Part shown: piece after piece, positions 43,767 through 56,247 of the stretch
Layout: every line of letters starts with the position of its first letter
How positions within the stretch are numbered: position 1 is the stretch's first letter
Assembly: GCA_948567375.1 (NCBI GenBank)
Contig: OX419758.1
Span: forward strand, 39,499,001 to 39,563,000
DNA length: 64,000 nt
Direction: 5' to 3'
Source: Lunularia cruciata
Taxonomy: Eukaryota; Streptophyta; Marchantiopsida; Lunulariales; Lunulariaceae
Position numbers and translations under genes: made by a program
Notes under the pieces: generated by a model
Seen by the model: only the letters and a program-made list of their open reading frames with translations
What the model was told of the DNA's origin: nothing
Databases searched by the model: none

Positions 43767-46239
43767 TGTGGTGCCCACATTTTTTGTTTTTTTCAAAATA
43801 AAGGAGAAGAAGTGTATAGAGAAGTCGGATTGCGCCTGTATGGCCAAAGAAGGCAAAGAAAAGAGTCTTCGGGATGAAACCCAAAGTAAAGTGACTTCGG
43901 GTCATAAGGCTAAGTATTTGGAAATGCCCTGTCAGCATACAACCTGAAGTAAATTGTCTTTGTATCACGGGGAGCTCAACTCGAGGCGAAGACAGTCTAA
44001 CAACATTTTGTCGGGGCGAGAAGTTCAAGAAGGGACCGTTCAAAAACCGGCAGCCCATACGCGTGAAGGTTAATTGACAGTGACAAGTGCATGCAAGAGG
44101 TGTGATTTCTTGGTAGAAACTCAAAGTGACGAAAGACAAAGAAGCGCAAAATGCCATTGAGAAGTCGTTGCCATTGAGAAGTCGTCTTGCAGGTGATCGT
44201 GGGAAAGGAAATAGAGTTGGAATTGTGGTAGTGCGTAAGAGAGAAGTTGCAAGAGTGAAATCGAGAGATAGTGAGAAGGCAGAAGAGATGGGAGGAGGAA
44301 AGAAGAACTCTGAATTTGCAGTGAGAAATCATGCGATTTGGAGGTTAGATGTAATAGCTAGGATCAAAGTCTTGAGCCGACTTTGGATCACGTTTCAGGC
44401 CTCGAACTGGAATGTAAGCTTTCCAAGATTCATGATAGGAATCATCAAGAGCAAGTGTCTTGATAGATCCAAGGTGAGGAGGAAAGAGAAGTAATGCAAG
44501 CGGAGGCAGTAGTAAGAAGTCAGGTAATTGAAGACCTGAAGAGAGAAGTAAATTATGGAGAGGATCTTGTGAAGAAGAGTGACATAGCAAGGGAGAGACA
44601 AGTACCGGAGTATGAGATCTTGAAGAAATAGTTTGCTGATTCAAGAGTAGAAGTAATCCATGCTATGGCGAGGGTAGAAGCAAAGGATCAGGAGCTTGAT
44701 AGGGTGATGGAGAGTGTCGAGGAGAAGAAGCAACTCTAGCAAAGAGAGTTGGCGGCACGATACCAAGAAGAAGACCGATTACAAGAGTTACTTCGTAATC
44801 AGGAGGAGAAGGTTGTACAAAAGGAGAAGGAGAAGGAGACGGTGAAAGCCGAGTTCAAGGAGGAGTTGGCAATGTACCGAGAGGACTGGCTTGCAGATCT
44901 TGAATGTGAGAGGAAGACCAGATTGGAGCCTTTGAAGGAGATAGTCCTCCAAATGAATGCAATGCTAAGTACAGAAGCCAGTATTTGGATTGAGGAGATG
45001 AGGCTGCACGAGTTGAAGTTGTTCGTGCAGAAGACAAGGCAAAGACAAGCAAAAGATACCAATTTGAACGCCTTGCTAATCAGTCTCAGAACTCGTGTAG
45101 ACAGGAAGATTTTAGAGGTAGAAGATAATATTGCAATTAGATTAGACTTTGTGAAAATTGAGATAGAAAAGCTTCAAAAAGATATTAGAGCAAAACCCGA
45201 GGTAGATAACATAGGAGTACAAATGTCTTTGGAGTTACCATTGGAGACATTAGAAAAGAGTGGGTTGAGGGATGAGGATTTAGATAGATTACCCACTAGT
45301 GGAATTTCAGATCAGGAAAGAGAATTGCTGGAATTGGTAGAAGAAGTAGAAGATGTGAAACCCGAGGAAAGAGTAGTAGGAAGTAAATTTATTGCGGGTT
45401 TGGGTTTGAAAGCCGAGGAAGAAGTAGACATCGGATCGGATTAGTAACAATTTTGAGATTTGAAGAGGCAGATATGAAGAGGTGCATTGTTATTTCAGAT
45501 CTGCAGGTTAGAAGAGTTATTGTAGAACGGTATAGTTGTTAGAACTGTCGATATGTTCACTATTTAAGAGTGGCATTTGCAGTATCATGTTGTTCAGTGC
45601 TCATTATTTTTGAGAATAGATAAAGCAAAGTGATGTGAAGCAGTACTCGTCGCTTGAGCTTGATTCCAAGTATCAGCTTTGTGATTGTGTTTGTGAGTGT
45701 GTGAAGAATTTTGAAGTGCAAGTCAGAGTGCTTGTTGGATGTTGGATTCCATAGCCTTGATATTCATTCTGTGTGTTTGATCCTGAGTGAAGTGCAATCA
45801 AGGCAATGCCTTGATAGATCTGAGAGGAAATGTAGTGTTGGTAGTATTCTACATTTGTGAGTGCAGTGCAAAGTTGATGTGAAGCAATTTTAATCAAGGA
45901 AGTTGTGCCTTTAGTGGAGGGGTGGAACACAATTCTGAGGCAAAGTGGTTTTGCAATGAAGTGCCGTTTTTGGGAGAGCCTGAATCATCACAATCAAGAT
46001 TGTTTGGAAAGATTTGATGGAGTTGTGATTAAGGTGTGTTAATTTGTGACAAGATTGTGAGTTAGTGCTTGTTACTCTGTTCTGGATGTGGTTTCTACCT
46101 GAGAGATTAAAGACGCAACCAAGAAGAACTACATTGTTACTGTTTGACTTTGTATTTGGACATTTTTGACTTGTATCTCTGCGGGAACAAACTTTACTTA
46201 CCCGATTACCGCAAAAGTGATATTTGCCGGGTTGTCACA
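43767..46239 (+). repeat. X-D 5' LTR (2.47 kb)
   Basis: The only X LTR here with its true start. The first 340 bp precede the ORF. The segment with the TATA box and the normal ATG is deleted (near 44148), and about 1.2 kb of the ORF is missing between ttgatagatccaag and gtgaggaggaaag (44474). Restoring the missing parts from copies B and C gives an estimated LTR length of about 3.8 kb. TATTTAAG is at 45561-45568. Confidence 0.9.
44126..45444 (+). pseudogene. LTR-encoded coiled-coil ORF, copy D (internal deletion)
   Basis: N-terminal part (44126-44494) with KFAVRNHAIWRLDVIARIKVL-like text, then the deletion joins it out of frame to the coiled coil (44470 on). From 44749 the frame is open to TAG 45442-45444, 231 codons, with EEKVVQKEKEKETVKAEFKE, MNAMLSTEASIWIEEMRLHE and VDRKILEVEDNIAIRL. 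The long intact C-terminal frame is notable for an element this old, but cannot by itself prove selection. Confidence 0.7.
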
Positions 46240-46246
46240 TGATTTT

Positions 46247-46263
46247 TGGCACAGCTGCCGGGG
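46247..46263 (+). other. Primer-binding site of X-D
   Basis: TGGCACAGCTGCCGGGG, seven bases after the LTR; resembles the tRNA-Asp complement with three changes, and the X-C site at 29553. Confidence 0.7.
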
Positions 46264-46267
46264 ATAC

Positions 46268-48421
46268 AAATCTTGGAAGTGGAAGAATATGAAGCCAAAT
46301 TTGAAATTGGGTATCAATGTTATATGAATGTCTACATCGAAAGAACAATAGGAAGAGAGAGCTTGAAGACAAGCACTGCAGCGTGAAGAAGACAAACGTC
46401 TGAACGTCCTATCCACTGTTGACAAAACTAAACAAGAGGCGTTGGACTTTCAACTCCTTCACAAAGTGCAAGAAGCCCTGAGAGAACTTGACCACAAGAA
46501 ACGCGAAGGCGGTTGGCAAGGCTACTTCACATCTCCCTCTTCATCCAAGAAGAAGAAAGAATCGAGTGGGCAAACATATGCATTGCGGCCCAGTATACCG
46601 ACTTCCCCTAGAGCTGGAAAGGAAGTTGCGTCCTTGAAGAACTTTGTTTGTGAAAAGACAACACTTACACTTACTTAAGACAAGTGTCAACATCTTCTAC
46701 AAATGATTCCTCGGTTGTCTTGAAGGAATTTTGAAGAACCAATTGAAGGTGTTGAGCTTGAATCTTCCACTTGAGTTGAAGTCGACACCCTCATAGCAGA
46801 AATTGTTGAAGAAGACCCCACCTTGAATTTGATGAATTGGAATCCTTGGGCTGACACCACGATGTCAATACCAGCCAATCCTTTAGTTCCGTCAAGTTCA
46901 ACACTACCTCAGCCGATCCCAGTGCATCAAACGATGACTTTGTTGCCTATCACCTGACACGCCTATCAAAAGTATAAGGGGACAGAACAAGACGAAGACC
47001 CTGATGAATTCATCGAAGAATTCAAAGTCAGTTCCTTTGCTTACAAGGAGCATGACTTGGCGGATCAACTGAGAATTTTCCCAAGTCTGCTCCAAAAGAA
47101 AGCTCGGAGCTAGTACACCCATGTGACCCAAAAGGGGTTTGTACCAGCGGACAGGGCAGACTTGAGAAACAACTTCCTGGAACGATTCTGGGAGGTTGAT
47201 TACGACACGAGTGTCTTCGCGGCACTCAACGATTTAGACCGAGGCAAGAAGGAGAAGTTGAGAGACTACTCTGAGCGGTTCATGGCACTATTGAACCGAG
47301 TTCCCAAGCAATCGGGGGTGGTGGGTTACTCCAATGCCCAAGCCATTACCTGGTTCCTCGAAGGACTGTCACCAGAGATATGAATCTTTGCAAGGGAGAG
47401 GAATGTAACTTCTCTTGACAAGGTACTCAAACATGTCGCTTGTTACGAGGCGGCCCACTCTCACTCTGCCGGTTACAGGAGAAATTGGGAGAAGAAAGGC
47501 AAGAAGCCCAGAAGGAGAGCTTTGTGCAGTCCATCCCCTTCTTCGGACAAAGCCTCCACGTCTTTTAGCTCTTCTTTGGAATCCAAAGAAGAATCAAAGC
47601 CAAGATGAGTCAGAAGACGTGGGGGCAAGAAACCAGTGACTCCTCCAGCAAAGAGTGTAAATAAGGCGGATACCAAGCTGGATGCCCTCATCAAGGAGTT
47701 TTTGGATTTCAAGATTCATATGATTGGGGCCAAAGACAGAAGGAAGGCCCCAACATTTGGGAGATCAAATGTATGGTGCACCGCATGTGGCAAATCAGGC
47801 CACACCAATACAAAACGCAATACTTGTAATGCATTCCCGGTGCAGCAAATTGATTGGGTTCCGAGATGGAACCAAGACAAGGACAAAGAGGCTGTGTACC
47901 AAACGCAAGAAGTACAGCCTCAAGCAAGCACATCGTATCAAGGTCCAAGGTTTGGACCTAGGGAGTATAACCCCAATGCTCCTTCATGAAGACCACCAAT
48001 GAGCAACCAAAATTGCACTCAGAATGTTGCACTCGGAGCTTGTTATAATTGTGGCTCGATGGGACATTGCTCTCCAAACTGTCCCGAGCCAAGAAGGCAA
48101 ATTGGGTACGTTCTCCTATGCGGAAATTGTAAAGGATTGGGGCATACGGGCAACCAATGTCCTCACCCACCAAACTTGAAGCCGCCTGTAAAGTATGTAT
48201 AGACCCCCACTGAGCGTGCAACACTTCAGCCAAAGGGGGATACTAATGTAAATTGCATTACTCTTGAGGAAGAAAGACCTGAAGAAGGGAGTCCGGCCTT
48301 GGAAGGAGAATTGCCGGACCTTGAAATCTTGAAAGTTGAGACATGCTCCAGCAAGAAGAAGCGTGATCCCAAAGAACTGAGTGCGACCTCGTCGTCTTCC
48401 AGAAAGGCGAAAAGACTGCAC
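46268..48421 (+). pseudogene. gag: X-D gag, broken
   Basis: Same layout as X-C gag: LDFQLLHKVQEALRELD (46442 on), DPDEFIEEFKVSSF, a region around WVHVTQKGFVPADRADL (47123 on), DLDRGKKEKLRDYSERF (kept here, lost in X-C), a Ser/Arg region, then the knuckles CTACGKSGHTNTK, YNCGSMGHCSPNC and CGNCKGLGHTGNQC. TAG at 48200-48202 stands at the same codon as in X-C, and the frame continues to Y3 at 48421 (SKKKRDPKEL). Confidence 0.8.
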
Positions 48422-49111
48422 TATGAGCTGGCCTATCTCTCACTCAAGATGAACCTCTGATGGCTATAATGGTAGCGCACCATGGACTAAGAAGGCAAGG
48501 AACCCGAACTCCATCATACTCCTCCAAGGCTAACACTCCAAGACTCAAGACATTGCTCACTAGAGAACTCAATGAGAGAGATAGTTGCAAATGAAAGGAT
48601 GATGAGTACCTCCTCACCCCTTGTTTATATACTTGTGAAATAGCTACGTACCAAAGTTACTAATTACCGGAGTAACTCAAGTTACTAGACTAAAAGTCAA
48701 GTCAAGTCAAAAAGTAGAAAGGAATATCCATTCACATGGGCATATTCCCCTAAGCATGTGGTCTTATCTTGACCCAACCACTAAGTCAAGGATTCCTTCA
48801 CATGGGCTATCCTTGGACTAAAGAAGAATCCAAAACAAAAAGGCTTGCGGGCCCAAGAGTTCTCAACTCTGTCCTCAAAGCCAAACACTTAGGAATAATA
48901 CCAAGTCAACACACTAAAATCCAAAATAGTGGTGCTCATCTTTTCTACTTCCTCTAAAGTAAGGTCCCATCTATCTTAGCTATGACTAACTTTAGCTAGC
49001 CATCACTAATATAGAACCATCCTTTATCTCTATATAAATAATATCTCTTAAGTACTTGTAATACCAAGCTAAATATCACAATGCCACACACATGCACAAA
49101 TGGGTGTTACA
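48422..49111 (-). repeat. Y3 3' LTR
   Basis: Adjoins the integrase end and the polypurine tract (minus-strand gtccaggggtaaa, 49112 on). The outer terminus reads TATGAGC, mutated from TGTGAGC. Confidence 0.94.
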
Positions 49112-49159
49112 TTTACCCCTGGACTAAGTTTTCACTTTGTCCTCAAAGTGAAGGTCTCT

Positions 49160-52100
49160 CTACCTTCTATGGTACATCTTCAACTTATCATGGTTAATCT
49201 TATCAAAGTGTCTGCCTCCCAACTCCTTGAGATCATAGGTGTAATTGCCCCACATCTTCTCTACTATGAAAGGTCCAAAGTACTTAGGCAAAAACTTCTT
49301 TTGCACTCTCTTGAATCGAATGGAATCAAACAACATTACCCAATCACCTTCTTTGAAAGGCTCCACCTTCTTCTTGCCTTGCCTCTTGTCATAGCTCTCC
49401 TTTTTTTTCCTTTGGGCTTGCTCCACTCGAACCATAACAACTGCTCTTGCCTCTTCCAACTCCATGAGTTGATCCTTCCTTGACTTCTTTGCATCACTTC
49501 CTTGTGCTTTCTTCAATCTCCTATGAATGCTTTGGAAAGTAGGAAGATCAAAGTGAATAGGTAAGGTAGACTCAATACCATATACCAATTGGAATGGAGA
49601 ATATCCGGTGGAAGTCTTCATGGTTGTCCTATACTCCCACAAAACTGCATGAATCCTCTTGTCCCAATGATGTTAAGCTCCCTCTATTTCTGCATCTTTG
49701 GCCAACATCATGCACAAGGTCTGATTGGTTCTCTCTGCCAAGCCATTGGAATTTGGCTTATAGGATGTAGTTACTCTATGTGTGATAGAGAAATGTCGTA
49801 GCATGGCTGTAGTAATGCTTCCTGTAAACTCTCCTCCTCTATCATAAACCAACTCCAAAGGGCATCCAAACCTAGTGATAATGCGTTCATAAAGAAATCT
49901 ACCCACTTCATCTTCATTCTTGTCCCTCAATGGTCTAGCCTCAACCCACTTGGTAAGGTTATCAGTAACTACCACAATGTACCAATTGTTCCTTGGGGTT
50001 CTATTGAGAGGTCCTACAAAATCAATTCCCCACTTCTCAAGAGGTCCTAGCAATGGAATTGATCTAAGTGGAGGAGTGGATGTAGACTTTCTAGCAAAAG
50101 CTTGACAAACATGACAAGTTTTGCAATAATCAAGACAATCCTTGAAAATCCCTCTCCAATGGTAACTTGCATCTAGAATCTTGAAAGCAGTCACCTTTCC
50201 TGCAAAGTGTCCTCCACATACTAAACCTTCATGAAACGCCTTTATGAGTAGGATAGACTCTTCCTTACCCACTACTCTCCGAAGTAGACCATCTGCTCCT
50301 TGGTGAAAAAGAATATCCCCCACCATTGTGTAAGGTCTAGATCTTGCTGCAAGGGCCTTCCTCTCCCTAGCATGCATCCCTTTTGGATAGTTACCTCTTG
50401 TCACAAAATCCACAATCTCCTTGTACTCCATTGGAATCTCTTGAGTGACTGAGATTGTCATGAGCTCCTCATCCGGGAAGGAATCATCTACTGGCTCATC
50501 TCCATCATGATCATAGGCTCTAGATAACAAATCAGCATTTGCATGTTTCTTTCCTGGCCTATCCTCAATTGTGTAGTCATACTCAGACAAGAGTATCATC
50601 CACCTTGCTAGTCTCCCTTCAACATTAGGCTTGTTGAAGATGTACTTCAAAGCCTTGTGATCCGTGACAATTGTGGCTTTCCCTCCAATCAAGTAGTGTC
50701 TAAACTTCTTGAGACCAAAGATCACTGCAAACCTTCTCTCTCCGTGACAGAGTAGTTCTTCTCTGCTGAAACCATCTGCCTACTAGCATAAGCTACTGGA
50801 TGATCATGCCCATCTTGGTCTAATTGACTAAGAGTGCATCCTATAGCTACATTAGAAGCATCAGTGTAGAGGATGAAAGGCTTACTCCAATCAGGTTTAG
50901 CAAGAATTGGAGCTACAACAAGGGATTGCTTGAGCTCCTCAAAAGCTTTGAGAGCCTCCTTGTCCTCCAAAATCACCATGTAATCTACACCCTTCTTCAT
51001 GTAGATGGTCAATGCATAAGCCTTGTTGGAAAATGAGAAGATGAACCTCCTATAGTACCCAACCATTCCCAAGAATTGGCGTAACTTTGTCAAGCTTGAA
51101 GGGAATGGAAGGTCTGAGATTTTCCTCACCTTCTCAGGATCAACTGCTATTCCATCCTTGAAGATGATGTGCCCCTAAAGTAGACCTTCTTCACATCCAA
51201 AAATGCACTTCTCTGGGTTGAGTGATGCATTTGCCTCATCCAAGCATTGCAAGACTTTGATTAGGTGCTCAAAGTGCTCCTCCTTGCTCCCATAGACACA
51301 AAAGTCATCAATGAAATCTCTCACAAATTTCACAATGAAAGGTTCAAATACCTTGTTCATGAACCGTTGGAATGTGGCTGGAGCATTGCAAAGCCCAAAA
51401 GGCATGACCTTGAAAGCGTAAGTTCCCCAAGGTGTGGTGAATATGGTGAGTTGTTGATGCTCTGGTGCAATCTTGATTTGGTTATATCCACTATAACCAT
51501 CTCCAAAACTGTACCTCTCATGACCTGCAACCTCCTCCAAGATCTCATCAATGAATGGCAATGGGTAGTAGTCCTTCTTGGTAACAGCATTGAGCTTCTT
51601 GTAATCCATACATACCCGAAGCTTGCCATTCTTTTTCTTCACAATGACAATTGGAGACACCCATTCTGAATTCTCTACCTCAAAGATAAATCCAGCCTCC
51701 TTGAGCTTATCAATCTCCTCCTTCACAACCAAAGATATTGGTGGGCTAATGCGACGTTGCTTTTGGCGGATTGGTCTTGCATGTGACTCCACCTCTATCT
51801 TGTGCTCCTCCAAGGTGACTTCCTTCAAATCCTTGTAACTAAAAGCAAACACATGGATGAACTTGCGGAAAATCTCCTCAAATCTCACCTTCTCCTCCTT
51901 GGTAACATTTGGGCCATACTTGAGGGTAGATAACCTTCTCTCTACCTCCTCAAGTGTCAATGGTGATTTATCTGGGTCCTTCAAAACCTCTGGCTTAGGT
52001 GCAAAATCCATAGCACACAAAGGATACGCATCTGAATCAGATTCAGATTCATCCTCCTCCGTCAAAGTCTCCTCTTCCATGCTTGTGTCCACACCTGAAG

Positions 52101-53985
52101 CTCCTTCTTCAGAATCTGATTCCCAATAATCAGAAGATGGTGTATCTGAATGTGAAGTGTTGGTGGTGTTAGTCACAAGAACAGTGACTCTATGGTTTGA
52201 TGGCCCAATCCTCAAGTACCCTTTGTGCCATCAATCAGTTGTGCGTGCTGCTCTCAACCATGGCTTCCCAAGAAGTAAGTCATAGCTTGAATCCTTCAAG
52301 ACTTGGAAAGTCATGAGATTTTGAACTCCCATAACTGAAACTACCACCTTATCCATCACCCCTAGTGGTCAAACTTGTTGCTTGTTTGCCATGCTCACCA
52401 CAAATGTTGAAGGTCTTGAGGGTATCATACCCAACTTCTTCATCAACCTTTCTCACATGGCATTCAATGCTGATCCTCCATCAACCAATGCATCCTTGAT
52501 GTTGTGACCATTCACTCTTACATCAATCTTGGAGGCATATTCACAAGCCTCCCATGGTGTTGGCTTGGCATCCACCACCCCAATTGATACTGGAACTTTT
52601 GCATTCTTCTTCTTCTTGCTCCTTGTAGAACTCAAACCACCTCTAAGCTCCTTTCTCAAGGTAGGGTTCAAAGCAATTAATTGGCCCACTGTGATGTTAG
52701 CCTTGTGACTACCAACATCCTCCAACACATTGTAGTTCCATTGTTGCTTTGAGATCAAGAAGTCCTCCATCCCCAACTTCTTCCTTGGAGTCTTTGTTGT
52801 TGATGGTGTTGAGGTGCAAGTGCTCCTAGTAGACATAGGAGTATCCTTGCTTGAAGTAAATCCTTGAGAAGAGTGAACATCCTCTGCAAAACGAGCTCTC
52901 TTCTTCTCTTGTGCCAAAAGCTCCAAATTAAGACCCTTGGAGTTTGAGCACTCTCCCTTCTCATACTTGCTCTCAACCACATCTATGAATGCTATCCCCT
53001 TACCTTTGTTGGCATTAGGAGCCACTTGGGTTTCACTACCTCCATCTTTCCCTCTATTGGCTCTCTCATAACCCCTTCCTCCATGGTAAGTGGAATTTGG
53101 GCAATTCCTTTGGATATGGCCTCTTCCTCCACAACCAAAACAATTTCTATCATTGAAATTGTTGGCTGGTTGGCCTCCTCTATATGGATAGTTTCCATAA
53201 CTCCTAGGCCCTCTCCCTACATTCTGATCCACCTCTCTCTTCTCCCATAGTTGCACCACATTGATCTTGAGATCCGCAAGTTGTTCTGTGATGGTTTGGA
53301 GTGGATCTTTTAGTGGAGGTGCAAGAACTGGAGCAACTACTACTTGTGGTGCAACCCTTGTCACCAAAGTATCAGAAGTTCCACCATACTTGTAGCCTTG
53401 AGGAGGATGCACAACCTCCTTCACCACCAAATCACTCTCATCCCCTTCCAAACTCTCCTCCATACAAATTGCGATCTTGATAGCTTCAACCTTGGAAGAA
53501 GGTTTCTCATATCTCACCTTGCTTCTAATTTGTGGTCTCAATCCTCCCACAAAATTCTTGGTGAGCATGGCCCCTATGCCAATCATTGTAGTCTCCACAT
53601 CATCCCCACCCTTCCTCAACACTATGCGAAATCTGGACTCCAACTTTTCCACTCTTTCCACATAGACTCTCACTTTCTCTCCATCTCCTTGCTTGAGAAA
53701 TGTAACCTCACTAATCAATCTCTCATAACTCTCATCAGGAAGAAAGTTCTCAATGAGTGCTGAAGTCAGAGTCTCCCAAGACTCCTCTTCCCCCTCTCTC
53801 CTCTCTCTCTTTTGGTATTCTGACTCATACCATGCAAGTGTTGCATCCTCAAAGAAATTTGGTAATAATGAGGCCCACTCATTCTTCCTCCTCTCATTGT
53901 TTCCTATGCAAGCTCTCTTGAAGTCTCTCACAAAGGCCTCCACATCTTCTCCATCCTTGCCAAAGAAAACTGGAAGTTTTCCCAT
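49160..53985 (-). pseudogene. Y3 gag-pro-pol polyprotein gene, six lesions
   Basis: One reading frame of about 1,608 codons from ATG 53985 (MGKLPVFFGKDGED). It covers gag capsid, knuckle CFGC-GGRGH-IQRNC, protease ALVDGGSALNAM, RT (VCMDYKKLNAVTKKDYYPLP; MPFGLCNAPATFQRF; FIDDFCVYG), RNase H (LYTDASNVAIGCTLSQ), and integrase with HHCC (H, H, CKTCHVCQ), GIDFVGPL, YDRGGEF (SDRG in others) and LAERTNQ, ending YHRR. Lesions are TGA at 52453 plus two more TGAs in the protease tail (near 52375 and 52230), TAG at 51175, a 1-bp frameshift near 50725 and TAA at 49673. No stop separates gag from pol. No chromodomain. Confidence 0.9.
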
Positions 53986-54313
53986 CTTAACCCCTCACTA
54001 TCTTTCTTTTCTCTCAATTTTTTTTTCTCTTTTTTTTCTCTCACTCTATTACTAATAGACTATATACATGACTAACACCATCTGAGAATAGTCCACTCTA
54101 GGGAACACAAAAGGTTCAGGTTGCTCCAAGATTTCTATAGCAACATCAAATCCTAGAGTGCATATTAATCTAACTCTCATGGATAGTTTATCCATAAGTT
54201 GAAAGATTATCTCCATCACTAATCTTGAGAACTAGCTGATGAAGGTGGTAGTATTTCTGTAGCTGTACTAAGACTCTCTCCAAGATCCTTCACCAAAGTT
54301 TCCAAAAGTGCTT

Positions 54314-54694
54314 TTACTCCACTACACTCATGTTCTCTTTTGGAAGTCCTTCAACTCCACAAACCTCACACAACTCCTTGGTCTTAGATCTTCTCCCTCC
54401 CAATCTTGGTGAAGAAGGCCCAACATGCAAACCCAAGTCAAGTAAGCCTCTCCTTTCCCTCAATCTCTTGCTCTCAAAGGTCAATGGACATGAACTTGCC
54501 TTATGTCCCTTCTCTCCACATAGAAAGCACTTAGACTCACTCTTTCCTCCAAGTGGTGTAGGTTTTTGGATCCTCTCAATACTCTCTTCAAATTCTATTG
54601 TAAACTCTCTTTTCCTCAAATCAACCCCTACAATCACCTCAAACCCTTGGGGAACCTTGCATAATCTCAATTTCCACTCTTGATGACCCTCCAT
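54314..54694 (-). CDS. Y3 leader zinc-knuckle ORF (ORF1)
   Basis: 127 codons from ATG 54694 (MEGHQEWKLRLCKVPQGFEV), just after an in-frame TAG. Next come GVDLRKREFTIEFEESIERI, IQKPTPLGGKSESK, knuckle CFLC-GEKGH-KASSC, SKRLRERRGLLDLGLHVGPS and CEVCGVEGLPK. A small indel near 54335 shifts the last residues; Y2 continues to HEC and 35 more codons. The arrangement of a beta-rich segment followed by one CCHC knuckle recalls the zf-CCHC proteins of plant retroelements (loose inference). Ogre/Tat-type elements also carry an extra ORF before gag. Confidence 0.65.
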   Translation of the reverse strand: MEGHQEWKLRLCKVPQGFEVIVGVDLRKREFTIEFEESIERIQKPTPLGGKSESKCFLCGEKGHKASSCPLTFESKRLRERRGLLDLGLHVGPSSPRLGGRRSKTKELCEVCGVEGLPKENMSVVE

Positions 54695-55341
54695 GTTCCC
54701 AAGATGAATCTAAACACTCAAACATGCTTTTTGTTGATCTCAAACTTCTCATGCATGAGATCTCCACTCTGCAGAATTGACCCTTCCTCACAATGTCACT
54801 CAAATCTCCCAACCAATATCTCACAGTCCTCTGAAATTTTGCAAACTTGATAACAACTCTAGGGTGCCCCTCCTTACAAAATTTCAGATCTTTTCATCGA
54901 GCCATTTGGCCTAGACACCTTCCTATTTAGCACCAATATTTCAGATTTGGTCTGAAAACCACCCCCCTCACTTCAAAAACTCATTTCTCGCTGAGCAAGA
55001 ACGATCTCTCTCTAGTTTTTGTGACAGCAGGTAGGATACAATGCAGTGAATTTTCTTGGAAATTTTCAGGACAAGTACCTAAAAATTGAAGAAATAGCAG
55101 ACTCTGTACAATTTTCCAGAGAGCATGCAGTTGCGGGAGCACTTTACCCTATCAACTTTCAAAAATTCTAGCCCAGTGCGCATAGAAGTTCTCACAATAT
55201 TTTCAAAAGTGCTAACTAAAAGATAACCCAAGCTATCATGTGTAGAAATCTCAAGTCCAGATCTCAAACTTGAGATTTTGCCCAAAATCACCTTAATCCC
55301 CAAAATCTGCAATCCACCTCACACAATCTCTCCAATTCCTC

Positions 55342-55515
55342 TCATGTGTACAAGATGTACAAAATCACCTCAAAGACATCATAATGAACTATAGGGTATA
55401 CAAATGGATCTTGGTTCTCTAACATAAGTTCAGCCCTCTCCTCTCCTAATGTTCTCTCCAAGTGAGCTCTCATAGCCTCCTTCTGCCTAATGTAGAATTG
55501 GACGCGGAACATTAT
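55342..55515 (-). CDS. Y3 short leader ORF next to the primer site
   Basis: 57 codons from a Met near 55513 (MFRVQFYIRQKEAMRAHLE), with RAELMLENQDPFVYPIVHYD, to VILYILYT and stop at 55342. Identical in layout to Y2. No domain recognised. Between it and ORF1 about 500 bp lack an open frame, so splicing of the two or independent reading are both possible. Confidence 0.4.
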   Translation of the reverse strand: MMFRVQFYIRQKEAMRAHLERTLGEERAELMLENQDPFVYPIVHYDVFEVILYILYT

Positions 55516-55530
55516 CTTGCCTTCTAGAGA

Positions 55531-55549
55531 GGTCCCGGCAATGGAACCA
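55531..55549 (-). other. Primer-binding site of Y3
   Basis: Minus-strand TGGTTCCATTGCCGGGACC, four bases after the LTR end. Resembles the tRNA-Asp site with changes at the fourth, fifth and eighth to ninth bases. Confidence 0.55.
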
Positions 55550-55553
55550 AAAA

Positions 55554-56243
55554 TGTGAGCCAGCCTGTCTCTCACTCAGGATGAACCTCTGATGGCTATT
55601 ATGGTAGCAAACCATGGACTAAGAAGGCAAGGAACCCGAACTCCATCATACTCCTCCAAGGCTAACACTCCAAGACTCAAGACATTGCTCACTAGAGAAC
55701 TCAATGAGAGAGATAGTTGCAAATGAAAGGATGATGAGTACCTCCTCACCCCTTGTTTATATACTTGTGAAATAGTTACATACCAAAGTTACTAATTACC
55801 AGAGTAACTCAAGTTACTAGACTAAAAGTCAAGTCAAGTCAAAAAGTAGAAAGGAATATCCATTCACATGGGCATATTCCCCTAAGCATGTGGTCTTATC
55901 TTGACCCAACCACTAAGTCAAGGATTCCTTCACATGGGCTATCCTTGGACTAAAGAAGAATCCAAAACAAAAAGGCTTGTGGGCCCAAGAGTTCTCAACT
56001 CTTTCCTCAAAGCCAAACACTTAGGAATAATACCAAGTCAACACACTAAAATCCAAAATAGTGGTGCTCATCTTTTCTACTTCCTCTAAAGTAAGGTCCC
56101 ATCTATCTTAGCTATGACTAACTTTAGCTAGCCATCACTAATATAGAACCATCCTTTATCTCTATATAAATAATATCTCTTAAGTACTTGTAATACCAAG
56201 CTAAATATCACAATACCACACACATGCACAAATGGGTGTTACA
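55554..56243 (-). repeat. Y3 5' LTR
   Basis: TGTGAGCC...GGGTGTTACA on the plus strand, next to the primer site; followed by GCAC. Confidence 0.94.
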
Positions 56244-56247
56244 GCAC

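Larger units (their letters stand above)
48422..56243 (-). mobile_element. Family Y element Y3, near-complete (7.8 kb, reverse)
   Basis: Both LTRs (690 bp each), primer site, leader with ORF1, gag-pro-pol and polypurine tract are present. The 4-bp target duplication is GCAC (48418-48421 and 56244-56247). The LTRs differ at about 14 positions (2%) and share private variants such as ggaacccgaac and a shortened gagagagatag, so they belong together. It is inserted in the X-D gag/pro spacer. It is the best reference copy for family Y in this window. Confidence 0.95.
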
